Below are positions 7,664 to 15,050 of a stretch of DNA of 35,609 bases, in pieces. Under the pieces are notes generated by a model. It did no database searches. It was not told the DNA's origin and was given only the letters and a program-made list of their open reading frames with translations. The position numbers were made by a program, and so were the translations under genes. The stretch is from Tepidimonas sp. (GTDB lineage Bacteria; Pseudomonadota; Gammaproteobacteria; Burkholderiales; Burkholderiaceae_C). Location of the stretch: the NCBI GenBank assembly GCA_025054905.1, contig JANWZF010000299.1, forward strand, positions 1 to 35,609, in the 5' to 3' direction. Each line of letters starts with the position of its first letter. Position 1 is the first letter of the stretch.

Positions 7664-8458
7664 TTACTCCGGAGAGGCCGCCCCGGCTGACTCATCCGGG
7701 GCACGGCTGACGCGGGCAAACCAGCGCGAGCCCCAAATGCCCAATTCGTAGAGCAGGCACATCGGCACGGCCAGCGCGACCTGCGAGATGACGTCCGGCG
7801 GTGTCACGACAGCGGCCACGACGAAAGCGATGACGATGAAGTAGCCACGAAAGCTCTTCAACTTGTCCACCGTCACCATGTCGAAGCGCACCAGCAGCAT
7901 CACCACCACGGGCACCTGAAAGGCCAGCCCAAAGGCCAGGTACAGCGACAGGATCGCTTCGACGTAGGAGGCGATGTCTGGAGTGGCATTGACGCTGGCC
8001 GGCGTGAAGCCCTGGATGAAGGCAAACATCTTGTCCAGCACGAAAAACTGCACGAACGCGATGCCAAGGTAGGCCAGCGCACTGCCGATGACGATCAACG
8101 GCAGCGCAAAGCGCTTCTCGTGGCTGTAGAGCCCCGGGGCCACGAACGCCCAGATCTGATAGATGACCCAGGGCAAGGCCAGCAGCAGCCCGGCCATCAT
8201 CAGCACCTTCAGCGGCACAAAAAAGGGTGTGAACACCCCCACCGCAATCAGCTTGACGTCGGGCGGCATGTGGGCGCGGATCGGGGTGGCGATGAAATCG
8301 ATCAGCCCGCTGGGGCCGGGCCACAATGCCAGCAGCGCCATCGCCGCGCCGACCCCGTACAGCGCGTACAGGATGCGGTCGCGCAGCTCCATCAGATGCG
8401 CGACAAACGGCTGTTCGGTGCCGGCCAGCTCGTCGTGGGGATCGCGGGAGTCGGCCAT
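7664..8458 (-). CDS. tatC: Sec-independent protein translocase TatC
   Basis: TatC is the polytopic receptor that, with TatB, recognises twin-arginine signal peptides. The 264-residue protein has a cytoplasmic N-terminus with the conserved PFVAHLMELRDRI segment (residues 18-30), six predicted transmembrane helices, and the family motif FVAPGLYSHEKRF between helices 2 and 3. It starts four bases after tatB ends, so the two are likely coupled. It ends the long run of co-directional genes that begins at mlaF, and converges with the S1C protease across a 53-base gap with no clear terminator. Confidence 0.98.
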   Translation of the reverse strand: MADSRDPHDELAGTEQPFVAHLMELRDRILYALYGVGAAMALLALWPGPSGLIDFIATPIRAHMPPDVKLIAVGVFTPFFVPLKVLMMAGLLLALPWVIYQIWAFVAPGLYSHEKRFALPLIVIGSALAYLGIAFVQFFVLDKMFAFIQGFTPASVNATPDIASYVEAILSLYLAFGLAFQVPVVVMLLVRFDMVTVDKLKSFRGYFIVIAFVVAAVVTPPDVISQVALAVPMCLLYELGIWGSRWFARVSRAPDESAGAASPE

Positions 8459-8461
8459 GGA

Positions 8462-8965
8462 TCAGCGCGGAAGATGCTTGGGACGGTAGCGCGCCACCCG
8501 GGCGGCACCCGACAGCACGTGGCGGCGCACCCCGGCGCGCGCCTTGTACCACTGCGGCACCGCCTGGCGCTTGAGGCGGAAATTTTTCTTGGGACGCGAC
8601 GGCCGCGGCGCGACGGGCGAGCCGATGGAGGCCAGACTGTCCGCGATGTCGGGTGCCGGCGCGCTGGCCGAGGCCCCGTCCAGCCCGGCGGTGACCTGCG
8701 CCCACTCGCGCTCAAAATCGGCGGCCGTGGCGCTGACTTGCGTCTCGACGTCGCGCGCGGTCTTTTCGACCGACTCTTTCATGCGCTTGAGCTCTTCGAG
8801 CTCGATGGTGCGGTTGACCTCCGCCTTGACCTCGGCCACGTAGCGCTGGGCCTTGCCGAGCAGCGCGCCCACGGTGCGCGCCACGCGCGGCAGCTTTTCC
8901 GGGCCGATGACGACCAACGCCACGACCCCGATCAAGGCGAGTTTGGAAATGCCCAGATCGATCAT
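8462..8965 (-). CDS. tatB: Sec-independent protein translocase TatB
   Basis: TatB is the single-spanning partner of TatC in substrate recognition. The 167-residue protein opens with MIDLGISKLALIGVVALVVIG, the typical short N-terminal membrane helix. The conserved GPEKLPR hinge and a long amphipathic, charged helix (about 25-80) follow, then a variable basic tail. GGAGGTG sits four bases before the ATG at 8965. The frame stays open upstream to 9220 but that extension overlaps tatA and is Arg/Ala-rich out-of-frame sequence. A GC-rich hairpin (8980-8995) separates it from tatA. Confidence 0.97.
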   Translation of the reverse strand: MIDLGISKLALIGVVALVVIGPEKLPRVARTVGALLGKAQRYVAEVKAEVNRTIELEELKRMKESVEKTARDVETQVSATAADFEREWAQVTAGLDGASASAPAPDIADSLASIGSPVAPRPSRPKKNFRLKRQAVPQWYKARAGVRRHVLSGAARVARYRPKHLPR

Positions 8966-8979
8966 GGACACCTCCACAG

Positions 8980-8995
8980 GGCCTGCGTGCAGGCC
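8980..8995 (-). promoter_or_regulatory. Hairpin in the tatA-tatB intergenic leader
   Basis: A perfect 7-bp inverted repeat (ggcctgc/gcaggcc, two-base centre) lies between tatA and tatB. Its minus-strand 3' edge is five bases before the tatB Shine-Dalgarno, and it is preceded by a run of seven Gs. There is no U-tract, so it is not an intrinsic terminator. It could act on mRNA processing or on tatB translation. Confidence 0.4.
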
Positions 8996-9026
8996 CCCCC
9001 GATCCGTGCAGCGGCAGCGCGCAACC

Positions 9027-9278
9027 TCACGACTTGGTCTTGGCCTCGACGTCGATCGTGGTCTTGTCAGCCGCGCTCTTGTCCGCGGTGACCTGCGCCG
9101 TGGCGCCGTTGCCGGCCGCCGAGGCCTCGCTCGGGCTGCTGCCGTGCGCCATGCCGTCCTTGAAGCCCTTGACCGCCGCCCCGAGATCCGAGCCCAGGTT
9201 CTTGAGCTTCTTGGTGCCAAACACCAACACCACGATCAGCAGCACCACCAGCCAGTGCCAAATGGAAAAACTACCCAT
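9027..9278 (-). CDS. tatA: Sec-independent protein translocase TatA
   Basis: TatA is the pore-forming or membrane-thinning component of the twin-arginine translocase. The 83-residue product starts MGSFSIWHWLVVLLIVVLVFG, the membrane helix, followed by the FGTKKLKNLGSDLG hinge and amphipathic helix with the conserved AVKGFKDGM segment, then a polar, disordered tail. The start at 9278 has GGAG six bases upstream; a frame extending to 9305 has no family support. It is the first tat gene, 129 bases downstream of the HIT-protein gene. Confidence 0.97.
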   Translation of the reverse strand: MGSFSIWHWLVVLLIVVLVFGTKKLKNLGSDLGAAVKGFKDGMAHGSSPSEASAAGNGATAQVTADKSAADKTTIDVEAKTKS

Positions 9279-9325
9279 GCTCGACTCCATCGACGGGGTC
9301 GCCAACGCCCCGATTGCAAGCTTCG

Positions 9326-9331
9326 ATTCTA
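9326..9331 (-). promoter_or_regulatory. Possible -10 element for tatABC
   Basis: The minus strand reads TAGAAT (five of six matches to the sigma70 -10) 47 bases before the tatA ATG, in the largest gap of this part of the gene run. I see no good -35 at the right distance, so the call is weak; tatABC may instead be expressed from the upstream operon. Confidence 0.28.
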
Positions 9332-9407
9332 GGACCCCGCCAGCGGTTCGCCGCTCACCGGTGGGGGTACTGGATTGTGCCGCAAAGCGCGGGGACGCGC
9401 CGGCGTC

Positions 9408-9767
9408 TCAGCCTTTGCGCCAGGGGCGCGGGCCTCCAATGACGTGCACGTGCAGATGGTGCACCTCCTGCCCGCCGTGCTCGCCGGTGTTGCACACGAT
9501 GCGAAAGCCGCCTTGCGGATACGGCAGGCAGCCCTGCTGCAGCGCCAGCTGCGGTGCCAGCACCATCAGGCGCCCCATCAGACGCTCGTGCTCGGGCTGC
9601 AGCTGCGCCATCGAAGGGATGTGCAGCTTGGGCACCAGCAAAAAGTGCACGGGCGCCCACGGGTTGATGTCGTGAAAAGCGTACAGCTCGTCGTCTTCGT
9701 AGACCTTGCGGCTGGGAATCTGGCCCGCGATGATTTTGCAGAAGATGCAGCTCGGATCGTGTTGCAT
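9408..9767 (-). CDS. hinT: HIT-family nucleotide-binding protein (HinT-like)
   Basis: This is a 119-residue histidine-triad protein of the purine nucleoside phosphoramidase branch. The triad is H104-L-H106-V-H108 close to the C-terminus. The N-terminal CIFCKIIAGQIPS segment is the family signature, and HDINPWAPVHFLLVPK contributes to the nucleotide pocket. In Burkholderiales this gene usually sits between his and tat genes, as here. No strong ribosome binding site is visible. The physiological role is not predictable from sequence alone. Confidence 0.95.
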   Translation of the reverse strand: MQHDPSCIFCKIIAGQIPSRKVYEDDELYAFHDINPWAPVHFLLVPKLHIPSMAQLQPEHERLMGRLMVLAPQLALQQGCLPYPQGGFRIVCNTGEHGGQEVHHLHVHVIGGPRPWRKG

Positions 9768-9800
9768 GGCATTCGTGAAGGCAAGACAGCCGCCACCGAT

Positions 9801-10199
9801 TCACACCGGCAGCGGCTTGCGATCGTTCCAGTACAGCCAACCTTTGACCAGGCGGTACAGCGTCCAGACGAAGGTGGCGGCCCAAATCAGAAACCCCACA
9901 CCGACCACCAGGCTCAGGCCTCCCAGCAGCGCCCCCAGCAACGCCCACCAGAAGGTCCGAATCTGCCACGTGAAGTGGCTTTCGTACAGCGTACCCGCGA
10001 CATCGGCGCGCTTGATGTAGTTGATCATGATCGCGATCAGCGCCGTGATCCCGACGAACCACGACAAGGCATACAGGGCGTACACCGCCAACGTCAGCCG
10101 ACGCAGGCTGGCCAGGCGCTCCGCCGGGACGGCCGCGTCTGCCTGCAGCACCGGCGTGGCATCACGCGTGGAATCGGGCCATGCCTCGTTCATGATCAT
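9801..10199 (-). CDS. DUF4870-like small inner-membrane protein
   Basis: This 132-residue protein of unknown function has a soluble N-terminus of about 35 residues, one hydrophobic helix (about 36-60), a polar loop containing SHFTWQIRTFWW, then two more hydrophobic stretches (about 84-119) and a basic tail. The SHFxWQIRTFWW loop and three-helix pattern resemble DUF4870-type membrane proteins. It lies 15 bases after hisE and 33 before the HIT gene on the same strand, so it is probably part of the his-tat transcript. Start alternatives are 10199 (MIMNEAW) and 10193 (MNEAW). Confidence 0.8.
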   Translation of the reverse strand: MIMNEAWPDSTRDATPVLQADAAVPAERLASLRRLTLAVYALYALSWFVGITALIAIMINYIKRADVAGTLYESHFTWQIRTFWWALLGALLGGLSLVVGVGFLIWAATFVWTLYRLVKGWLYWNDRKPLPV

Positions 10200-10214
10200 C
10201 GCCCCGGTGAGCTC

Positions 10215-10616
10215 TCAAGGGGTCGGCGCCCCGGCACCTGCCTGCGTTTCGCGCTGACGCGCCTTGCGCAAAGCCTGCTCCTCCAGGCCACTGAGGCCTT
10301 CGCGGCGGACCAGCTCGGCCAACACCTCCGCGGGCCCCAGGCCAAAATGGGCCAGCGCGATCAGGCTGTGAAACCACAAATCGGCCACCTCCCCCACCAA
10401 AGCCTGCGCGCTGCCCGCACCGTGCTGCAGGTCCTTGGCGGCCATGACCACCTCGCCGGCCTCTTCGGTGATTTTTTTCAGAAAGGCATCGGGCCCCTTG
10501 TGCAGCAGCCGCGCCACGTAGCTGCGCTCGGGGTCGCCGCCGGCGGCGGGTTTGCGGCTGTCGATCACCGCGGCCAGCCGCAGCAGGATCTCATCGGTGG
10601 TGCCGGTCGTCGTCAT
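10215..10616 (-). CDS. hisE: Phosphoribosyl-ATP pyrophosphatase HisE
   Basis: HisE hydrolyses phosphoribosyl-ATP to phosphoribosyl-AMP, the second step of histidine biosynthesis. The 133-residue protein is an all-alpha MazG-like pyrophosphohydrolase with the metal-binding EEAGEV motif and the downstream VGEVADLWFHSL helix, both containing the acidic Mg ligands. It is a separate gene rather than a HisIE fusion, as is common in betaproteobacteria. The frame upstream of 10616 overlaps hisI and is not family-like. It lies seven bases after hisI. Confidence 0.96.
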   Translation of the reverse strand: MTTTGTTDEILLRLAAVIDSRKPAAGGDPERSYVARLLHKGPDAFLKKITEEAGEVVMAAKDLQHGAGSAQALVGEVADLWFHSLIALAHFGLGPAEVLAELVRREGLSGLEEQALRKARQRETQAGAGAPTP

Positions 10617-10623
10617 GGCAGGC

Positions 10624-11019
10624 TCAGCGGTAGATCCGTTCGGGGTCACGCAGCACCGGCTCGACCGTGCGCCAGCATCGGTCAGCCGTATCCAGCCGCT
10701 GGTAGAAACAGCTGTGGCGCCCGGTATGGCAGGCAATGCCGGGGGTGTGCCCCAGCTGGGTGACTTTCAGCAGCACGACATCGCCGTCGCAGTCGAGCCG
10801 GATTTCGTGCACCTGCTGCACGTGTCCCGACTCCTCACCCTTGTACCACAGCCGGCCCCGCGAGCGGCTCCAGTACACGGCGCGGCCGAGCTCGGCCGTC
10901 TTGGCCAGCGCCTCGCGGTTCATCCACGCCATCATCAGCACGTCGCCGCTGTCGCGCTCCTGCGCGATGGCGGGCACCAGCCCCTGGGCGTCCCAGCGCA
11001 CCTCGTCCAACCAGTCCAT
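10624..11019 (-). CDS. hisI: Phosphoribosyl-AMP cyclohydrolase HisI
   Basis: HisI opens the adenine ring of phosphoribosyl-AMP, the third histidine step, and uses zinc and magnesium. The 131-residue protein shows LMMAWMNREAL, the RGRLWYKGEESGH segment with substrate contacts, the acidic DCDGD magnesium site, and the C-terminal zinc region GIACHTGRHSCF. The start MDWLDEVRW is the usual family N-terminus. It is downstream of hisF with a 34-base gap and upstream of hisE. Confidence 0.96.
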   Translation of the reverse strand: MDWLDEVRWDAQGLVPAIAQERDSGDVLMMAWMNREALAKTAELGRAVYWSRSRGRLWYKGEESGHVQQVHEIRLDCDGDVVLLKVTQLGHTPGIACHTGRHSCFYQRLDTADRCWRTVEPVLRDPERIYR

Positions 11020-11053
11020 GCCTGCAAGCGTACCACGCCCCAGCCGGCGGGCC

Positions 11054-11854
11054 TCAAAGCCGCACTGGGATACCGGCTTCGGCCATGCGCTGCTTGGCCT
11101 GCGCGATGGTGTACGTGCCGTAGTGGAAGATGCTGGCGGCCAGCACCGCATCCGCACCGCCGACGCGGATGCCATCGACGAGGTGGTCGAGGTTGCCGAC
11201 CCCGCCCGATGCAATCACCGGCACCTCGACCGCATCACTGACCGCGCGGGTCAGCGCCAGATCGAAGCCGGCTTGGGTGCCGTCGCGATCCATGCTGGTC
11301 AGCAGGATTTCGCCTGCGCCAAGCGCCGCCACGCGTCGCGCCCACTGCACGGCATCCAGCCCGGTGTTGTGGCGGCCACCGTGCGAGTACACGTCCCAGC
11401 CCGGGCCCAGCGGCTGGCCATCGGGCCCTGGACGCTGCTCGTCTTCGGGGCGGCGGCGCTTGGCGTCGATGGCCACGACGATGCACTGCGAGCCGTATTT
11501 GGCGGCGGCGTCGTGCACCACCTGCGGGTTGGCGATCGCCGCCGAGTTGAAGCTGACCTTGTCGGCCCCGGCGTTGAGCAGCCGGCGCACGTCCTGCACG
11601 GTGCGCACGCCACCGCCCACGGTCAACGGGATGAACACCTGGCTGGCCACCGCCTCGATGATCGGCAGGATCAGGTCGCGCCCGTCGCTGGTGGCGGTGA
11701 TGTCCAGAAACGTCAGCTCGTCGGCGCCCTGTTCGTTGTAGCGCGCGGCGATCTCCACCGGATCGCCGGCATCGCGCAGCTCGACGAAGTTGACCCCTTT
11801 GACGACGCGCCCGCCGGTGACGTCCAGACACGGGATGATGCGCTTGGCCAGCAT
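11054..11854 (-). CDS. hisF: Imidazole glycerol phosphate synthase cyclase subunit HisF
   Basis: HisF is the (beta/alpha)8 barrel that uses ammonia from HisH to form imidazole glycerol phosphate and AICAR. It has 266 residues. The catalytic aspartates are D11 (IIPCLDVTGGRVVKG) and D130 (VVAIDAKR), and phosphate-binding loops are seen at PLTVGGGVRT and VIASGGVGN. The region after D130 (RRRPEDEQRPGPDGQP) is a little longer than in E. coli, consistent with betaproteobacterial HisF. It follows hisA by seven bases. Confidence 0.98.
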   Translation of the reverse strand: MLAKRIIPCLDVTGGRVVKGVNFVELRDAGDPVEIAARYNEQGADELTFLDITATSDGRDLILPIIEAVASQVFIPLTVGGGVRTVQDVRRLLNAGADKVSFNSAAIANPQVVHDAAAKYGSQCIVVAIDAKRRRPEDEQRPGPDGQPLGPGWDVYSHGGRHNTGLDAVQWARRVAALGAGEILLTSMDRDGTQAGFDLALTRAVSDAVEVPVIASGGVGNLDHLVDGIRVGGADAVLAASIFHYGTYTIAQAKQRMAEAGIPVRL

Positions 11855-11861
11855 CGCTGCC

Positions 11862-12602
11862 TCAGCCGCCCGATTGTTCGACCAACGCCACGGCGGCTGC
11901 GAAATCGAGCGCTCCGCTGTAAATCGCGCGGCCGCAGATCACGCCTTCGATGCCTTCGGACTCGACCTCGCAGAGACGGCGGATGTCCTCCAGCCCCGCC
12001 AGCCCACCGGAGGCGATGACCGGAATCGTCAGCGCCTGCGCCAGGCGCACGGTGGCCTCGATGTTGAGGCCGCTGAGCATGCCGTCGCGGCCGATGTCGG
12101 TGTAGACCACCGCCTCGACGCCATAATCCTCGAACTTGCGCGCCAGGTCCACCACTTCGTGCCCGGTCAGTTTGCTCCAGCCATCGGTGGCGACCTTGCC
12201 GTCCTTGGCGTCCAGGCCGACGATGATGTGGCCGCCGAAGGCGGTGCAGGCATCCTTCAGGAAACCCGGGTTTTTGACCGCCGCGGTGCCGATGATGACG
12301 TAGCGCAGGCCGGCATCGAGGTAGCGCTCGATGGTGTCCAGATCGCGGATACCGCCGCCCAGCTGCACGTCGACTTCGTCGCCGACTTCGCGCAGGATGC
12401 TGCGGATGGCGGCTTCGTTGCGCGGCTTGCCAGCAAAGGCGCCGTTGAGGTCCACCAGATGCAGCCGGCGCGCGCCCAGCTCGACCCAGTGGCGCGCCAT
12501 GGCCGCCGGATCGTCGCTGAACACGGTGGACTGTTCCATGTCGCCCTGCTTGAGGCGCACGCACTGGCCGTCCTTGAGGTCGATGGCGGGAATCAGCAGC
12601 AT
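11862..12602 (-). CDS. hisA: ProFAR isomerase HisA
   Basis: HisA isomerises ProFAR to PRFAR, the fourth histidine step. It is a 246-residue half-barrel duplicate related to HisF, with catalytic D8 (LLIPAIDLKDG) and D131 (VGLDAKDGKVATDGW) and phosphate loops VQLGGGIRD and VIASGGLAG. It lies between hisH and hisF with gaps of 21 and 7 bases, in the standard betaproteobacterial order. Confidence 0.98.
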   Translation of the reverse strand: MLLIPAIDLKDGQCVRLKQGDMEQSTVFSDDPAAMARHWVELGARRLHLVDLNGAFAGKPRNEAAIRSILREVGDEVDVQLGGGIRDLDTIERYLDAGLRYVIIGTAAVKNPGFLKDACTAFGGHIIVGLDAKDGKVATDGWSKLTGHEVVDLARKFEDYGVEAVVYTDIGRDGMLSGLNIEATVRLAQALTIPVIASGGLAGLEDIRRLCEVESEGIEGVICGRAIYSGALDFAAAVALVEQSGG

Positions 12603-12623
12603 GGCAGAAAAGGCGCTTGGCGG

Positions 12624-13316
12624 TTAGGGATTCCAGTGCAGGAAGTTGCGGTACAGCGCCAGCCCCTGGGCGGCGCTCTTTTCAGGGTGGAACTGGGTGG
12701 CAAACAGATTGTCGCGCGCGATGGCGCTGGCAAAGCGTACCCCGTACTCGGTCACGCCAACGGTGTGGGCCGGATCGTACGGATGGGCGTGATAGCTGTG
12801 CACGAAGTAGAAATAGCTGCCGTCGGGAATGCCGGCCCACAGTGGGTGAGCCACCGGCTGCGCCCCGGGGCCATGCTCCAAGCCATGCCAGACCCGGTTC
12901 CAGCCCATCTGGGGGACCTTGTAGCGGCTGCCATCGGGTTGCTGCTGCCCCTGCAGCCGAAAGCGCACCACCCGCCCCCCAATCAACCCCAGGCCCGGCG
13001 TGTCACCTTCTTCGGAATGGTCCAGCAGCATCTGCATGCCCACGCACACACCGAACAGCGGTTTGGTGGCGGCGGCGTGCAGCACCGCGGCGCGCAGCCC
13101 GCTGCGCTCCAGTTCGGCCATGCAGTCGGGCATCGCCCCCTGCCCCGGCAGCACCACGCGGTGCGCATCGCGCACCTGCTGCGGGCTGGAGGTGACGACC
13201 ACCTCGATGTAGTCGGTGGTCTGCGCGGCATGGATGACGGCTTGCGCCACCGAGCGCAGGTTGCCCATGCCGTAGTCCACCACGGCCACCGTTTCGCGTC
13301 CACCTGCCATCGCCAT
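12624..13316 (-). CDS. hisH: Imidazole glycerol phosphate synthase glutaminase subunit HisH
   Basis: HisH is the class I glutamine amidotransferase that feeds ammonia to HisF. The 230-residue protein contains VAVVDYGMGNLRSV, the oxyanion-strand loop LPGQGAMPDCM, nucleophile C91 in FGVCVGMQML, and the C-terminal His-Glu pair in TQFHPEKSA. I chose the ATG at 13316; one two codons downstream (13310) is also possible. The upstream frame to 13418 overlaps hisB and was rejected. HisH and HisF are separated here only by hisA. Confidence 0.96.
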   Translation of the reverse strand: MAMAGGRETVAVVDYGMGNLRSVAQAVIHAAQTTDYIEVVVTSSPQQVRDAHRVVLPGQGAMPDCMAELERSGLRAAVLHAAATKPLFGVCVGMQMLLDHSEEGDTPGLGLIGGRVVRFRLQGQQQPDGSRYKVPQMGWNRVWHGLEHGPGAQPVAHPLWAGIPDGSYFYFVHSYHAHPYDPAHTVGVTEYGVRFASAIARDNLFATQFHPEKSAAQGLALYRNFLHWNP

Positions 13317-13338
13317 GCTCACCCGATGCCCATCGGCG

Positions 13339-13959
13339 TCACAAGCTGCCTTTGGTGGACGGCACCGCATCGCCCAGGCGCGGGTCGCGCTCCACGGCGG
13401 CGCGCAGCGCGCGGGCAAACGCCTTGAAGATCGTTTCGCACTGGTGATGCGCGTTGTGCCCCTTCAGATTGTCGATGTGCAGCGTCACGCCGGCGTGGTT
13501 GACGAAGCCCTGGAAAAACTCATGCACCAGCTGGGTGTCAAACTGGCCGATCTGCGCTGCAGTGAAGCGCACCTCCAGGTGCAGGCCGGGACGGCCGGAA
13601 AAATCGATCACCACGCGCGACAGCGCCTCATCCAGCGGCACGTAGGCGTGGCCGTAGCGGCGGATGCCGCGCCGGTCGCCGACCGCGCGCGCCACCGCCT
13701 GCCCCAACGTGATGCCGACGTCTTCCACCGTGTGGTGGCCGTCGACGTGCAGGTCGCCGTCGCAATCGATCTCCAGATCGATCAGCCCATGCCGGGCGAT
13801 CTGGTCGAGCATGTGGTCGAAAAAGCCGATGCCGGTGCGCAGCCGGCTGCGGCCACTGCCGTCGAGGTCCAGGCGCACACGGATGCGGGTTTCGGCCGTG
13901 GTGCGCTGCACGTCCGCCGTGCGGGCGGCAGCGCCAGAGGCAGCGGGCAAGGTCGTCAT
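13339..13959 (-). CDS. hisB: Imidazoleglycerol-phosphate dehydratase HisB
   Basis: This monofunctional HisB removes water from imidazole glycerol phosphate at a dimanganese site. It has 206 residues, without the phosphatase domain fused in E. coli HisB. The metal-binding motifs are clear: FFDHMLDQIARHG, DLHVDGHHTVEDVG, FVNHAGVTLHI and GHNAHHQCETIFKA. Its ATG overlaps the hisC stop by four bases (ATGA), pointing to coupled translation. A histidinol-phosphatase gene is not present in this window. Confidence 0.97.
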   Translation of the reverse strand: MTTLPAASGAAARTADVQRTTAETRIRVRLDLDGSGRSRLRTGIGFFDHMLDQIARHGLIDLEIDCDGDLHVDGHHTVEDVGITLGQAVARAVGDRRGIRRYGHAYVPLDEALSRVVIDFSGRPGLHLEVRFTAAQIGQFDTQLVHEFFQGFVNHAGVTLHIDNLKGHNAHHQCETIFKAFARALRAAVERDPRLGDAVPSTKGSL

Positions 13960-15050
13960 AGCGAGGGCGGCAGCGCTGCCAGCAGCGCATCGTTTTCGGC
14001 CGGGGTGCCGACCGTCAGCCGCAGGCAGTTGGCAAGCAACGGGTGCATTGTAGAAACATTCTTGACCAGCACGCCGCGTGCGCGCAAACCCGTGAAGGCG
14101 CGTGTCGCGTCGGGCACACGCACGAGGATCATGTTGGCCTCGCTCGGGTACGGCTGCACGCTGGGCAGCGCGGCCAGCGCCGCCAGCAGGCGGCTGCGCT
14201 CGGACCGGATGGCTGCGGCCTGGCGCGCGTACTCGTCGGCGTGCTCCAACGCAAACAGCGCACACTCGGCGTTGAGGCTGCCGACGTTGTAGGGCGGACG
14301 CACCTTGTCCAGCTCGGCCACCAGCGGTTGCGCACCGATCAGGTAGCCCAGCCGCACGCCGGCCAGCCCGAATTTGGACAGCGTGCGCATGATCAGCACG
14401 TGGCCGTGCGCCTGCGGCTCGGCACGCCAGACATCGAGCCAGGTGCGGCTGGCAAAGGGTTGGTAGGCTTCGTCGATCACCGCCAGCCCGCCGACGGCCG
14501 CCACCGCGTCGATCAGGCGGCGCAGCACCGCCTCGTCCCACAGGTTGGCGGTGGGGTTGTTGGGGTACGCCAGGTAAGTCAGCGCCGGTCGCTCACGCTC
14601 GATGGCCGCCAGCATCGCAGGCTCATCCAGCTCGAAGTCGGGCCGCAGCGGCACGCCGACAAAGCGCAGCCCCTGCAGCCGCGCCGACATTTCGTACATC
14701 ACAAAGCCCGGCACCGGCGCCAGGATGGTGGCTCCCGGCACGTCGCAGGCCAAGGCCAGCAGGCTGATCAGCTCATCCGAGCCGTTGCCCAGCAGCAGCG
14801 TCGCCCCCGCGGGCAGGCCGACAAACCGCGCCAGCGCCGCCTTGAGGTCTTCGATGCGCGGCCCAGGATAGCGGTGGATCGGCACGGCCCCCAGCCGCTG
14901 CCCGAGCGCCTGCTGCAGTGCCGGGGGCAGCGGGTAGGGGTTTTCCATCGCGTCGAGCTTGATCAGCCCGCGCGCGTCCTGGATGGCGTAGGCGTGCATG
15001 CCCTGCACGTCCTGGCGGATGCGCTGCAGCGCCGCCTGCAACCGGCTCAT
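13956..15050 (-). CDS. hisC: Histidinol-phosphate aminotransferase HisC
   Basis: HisC is a PLP-dependent class I/II aminotransferase that makes histidinol phosphate from imidazole acetol phosphate and glutamate. It has 364 residues. K226 in MRTLSKFGLAGVRLGY is the Schiff-base lysine. Other visible elements are LDAMENPYPLP near the N-terminus, GNGSDELI (PLP phosphate), YPNNPTANL and VIDEAYQPF. It overlaps hisD upstream and hisB downstream by four bases each, so D, C and B form one translationally coupled block. Confidence 0.97.
   Translation of the reverse strand: MSRLQAALQRIRQDVQGMHAYAIQDARGLIKLDAMENPYPLPPALQQALGQRLGAVPIHRYPGPRIEDLKAALARFVGLPAGATLLLGNGSDELISLLALACDVPGATILAPVPGFVMYEMSARLQGLRFVGVPLRPDFELDEPAMLAAIERERPALTYLAYPNNPTANLWDEAVLRRLIDAVAAVGGLAVIDEAYQPFASRTWLDVWRAEPQAHGHVLIMRTLSKFGLAGVRLGYLIGAQPLVAELDKVRPPYNVGSLNAECALFALEHADEYARQAAAIRSERSRLLAALAALPSVQPYPSEANMILVRVPDATRAFTGLRARGVLVKNVSTMHPLLANCLRLTVGTPAENDALLAALPPSL

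Noticed and set aside
9343..9356. AGCGG-TTCG-CCGCT stem after the HIT gene considered as a terminator before tatA
   Set aside because: Only a five-bp core stem and no following T-tract on the minus strand.
10201..10221. CCCC...GGGG hairpin at the end of hisE considered as a terminator
   Set aside because: The stem is short and interrupted and has no T-run; the next gene starts within it, which suits continued transcription.
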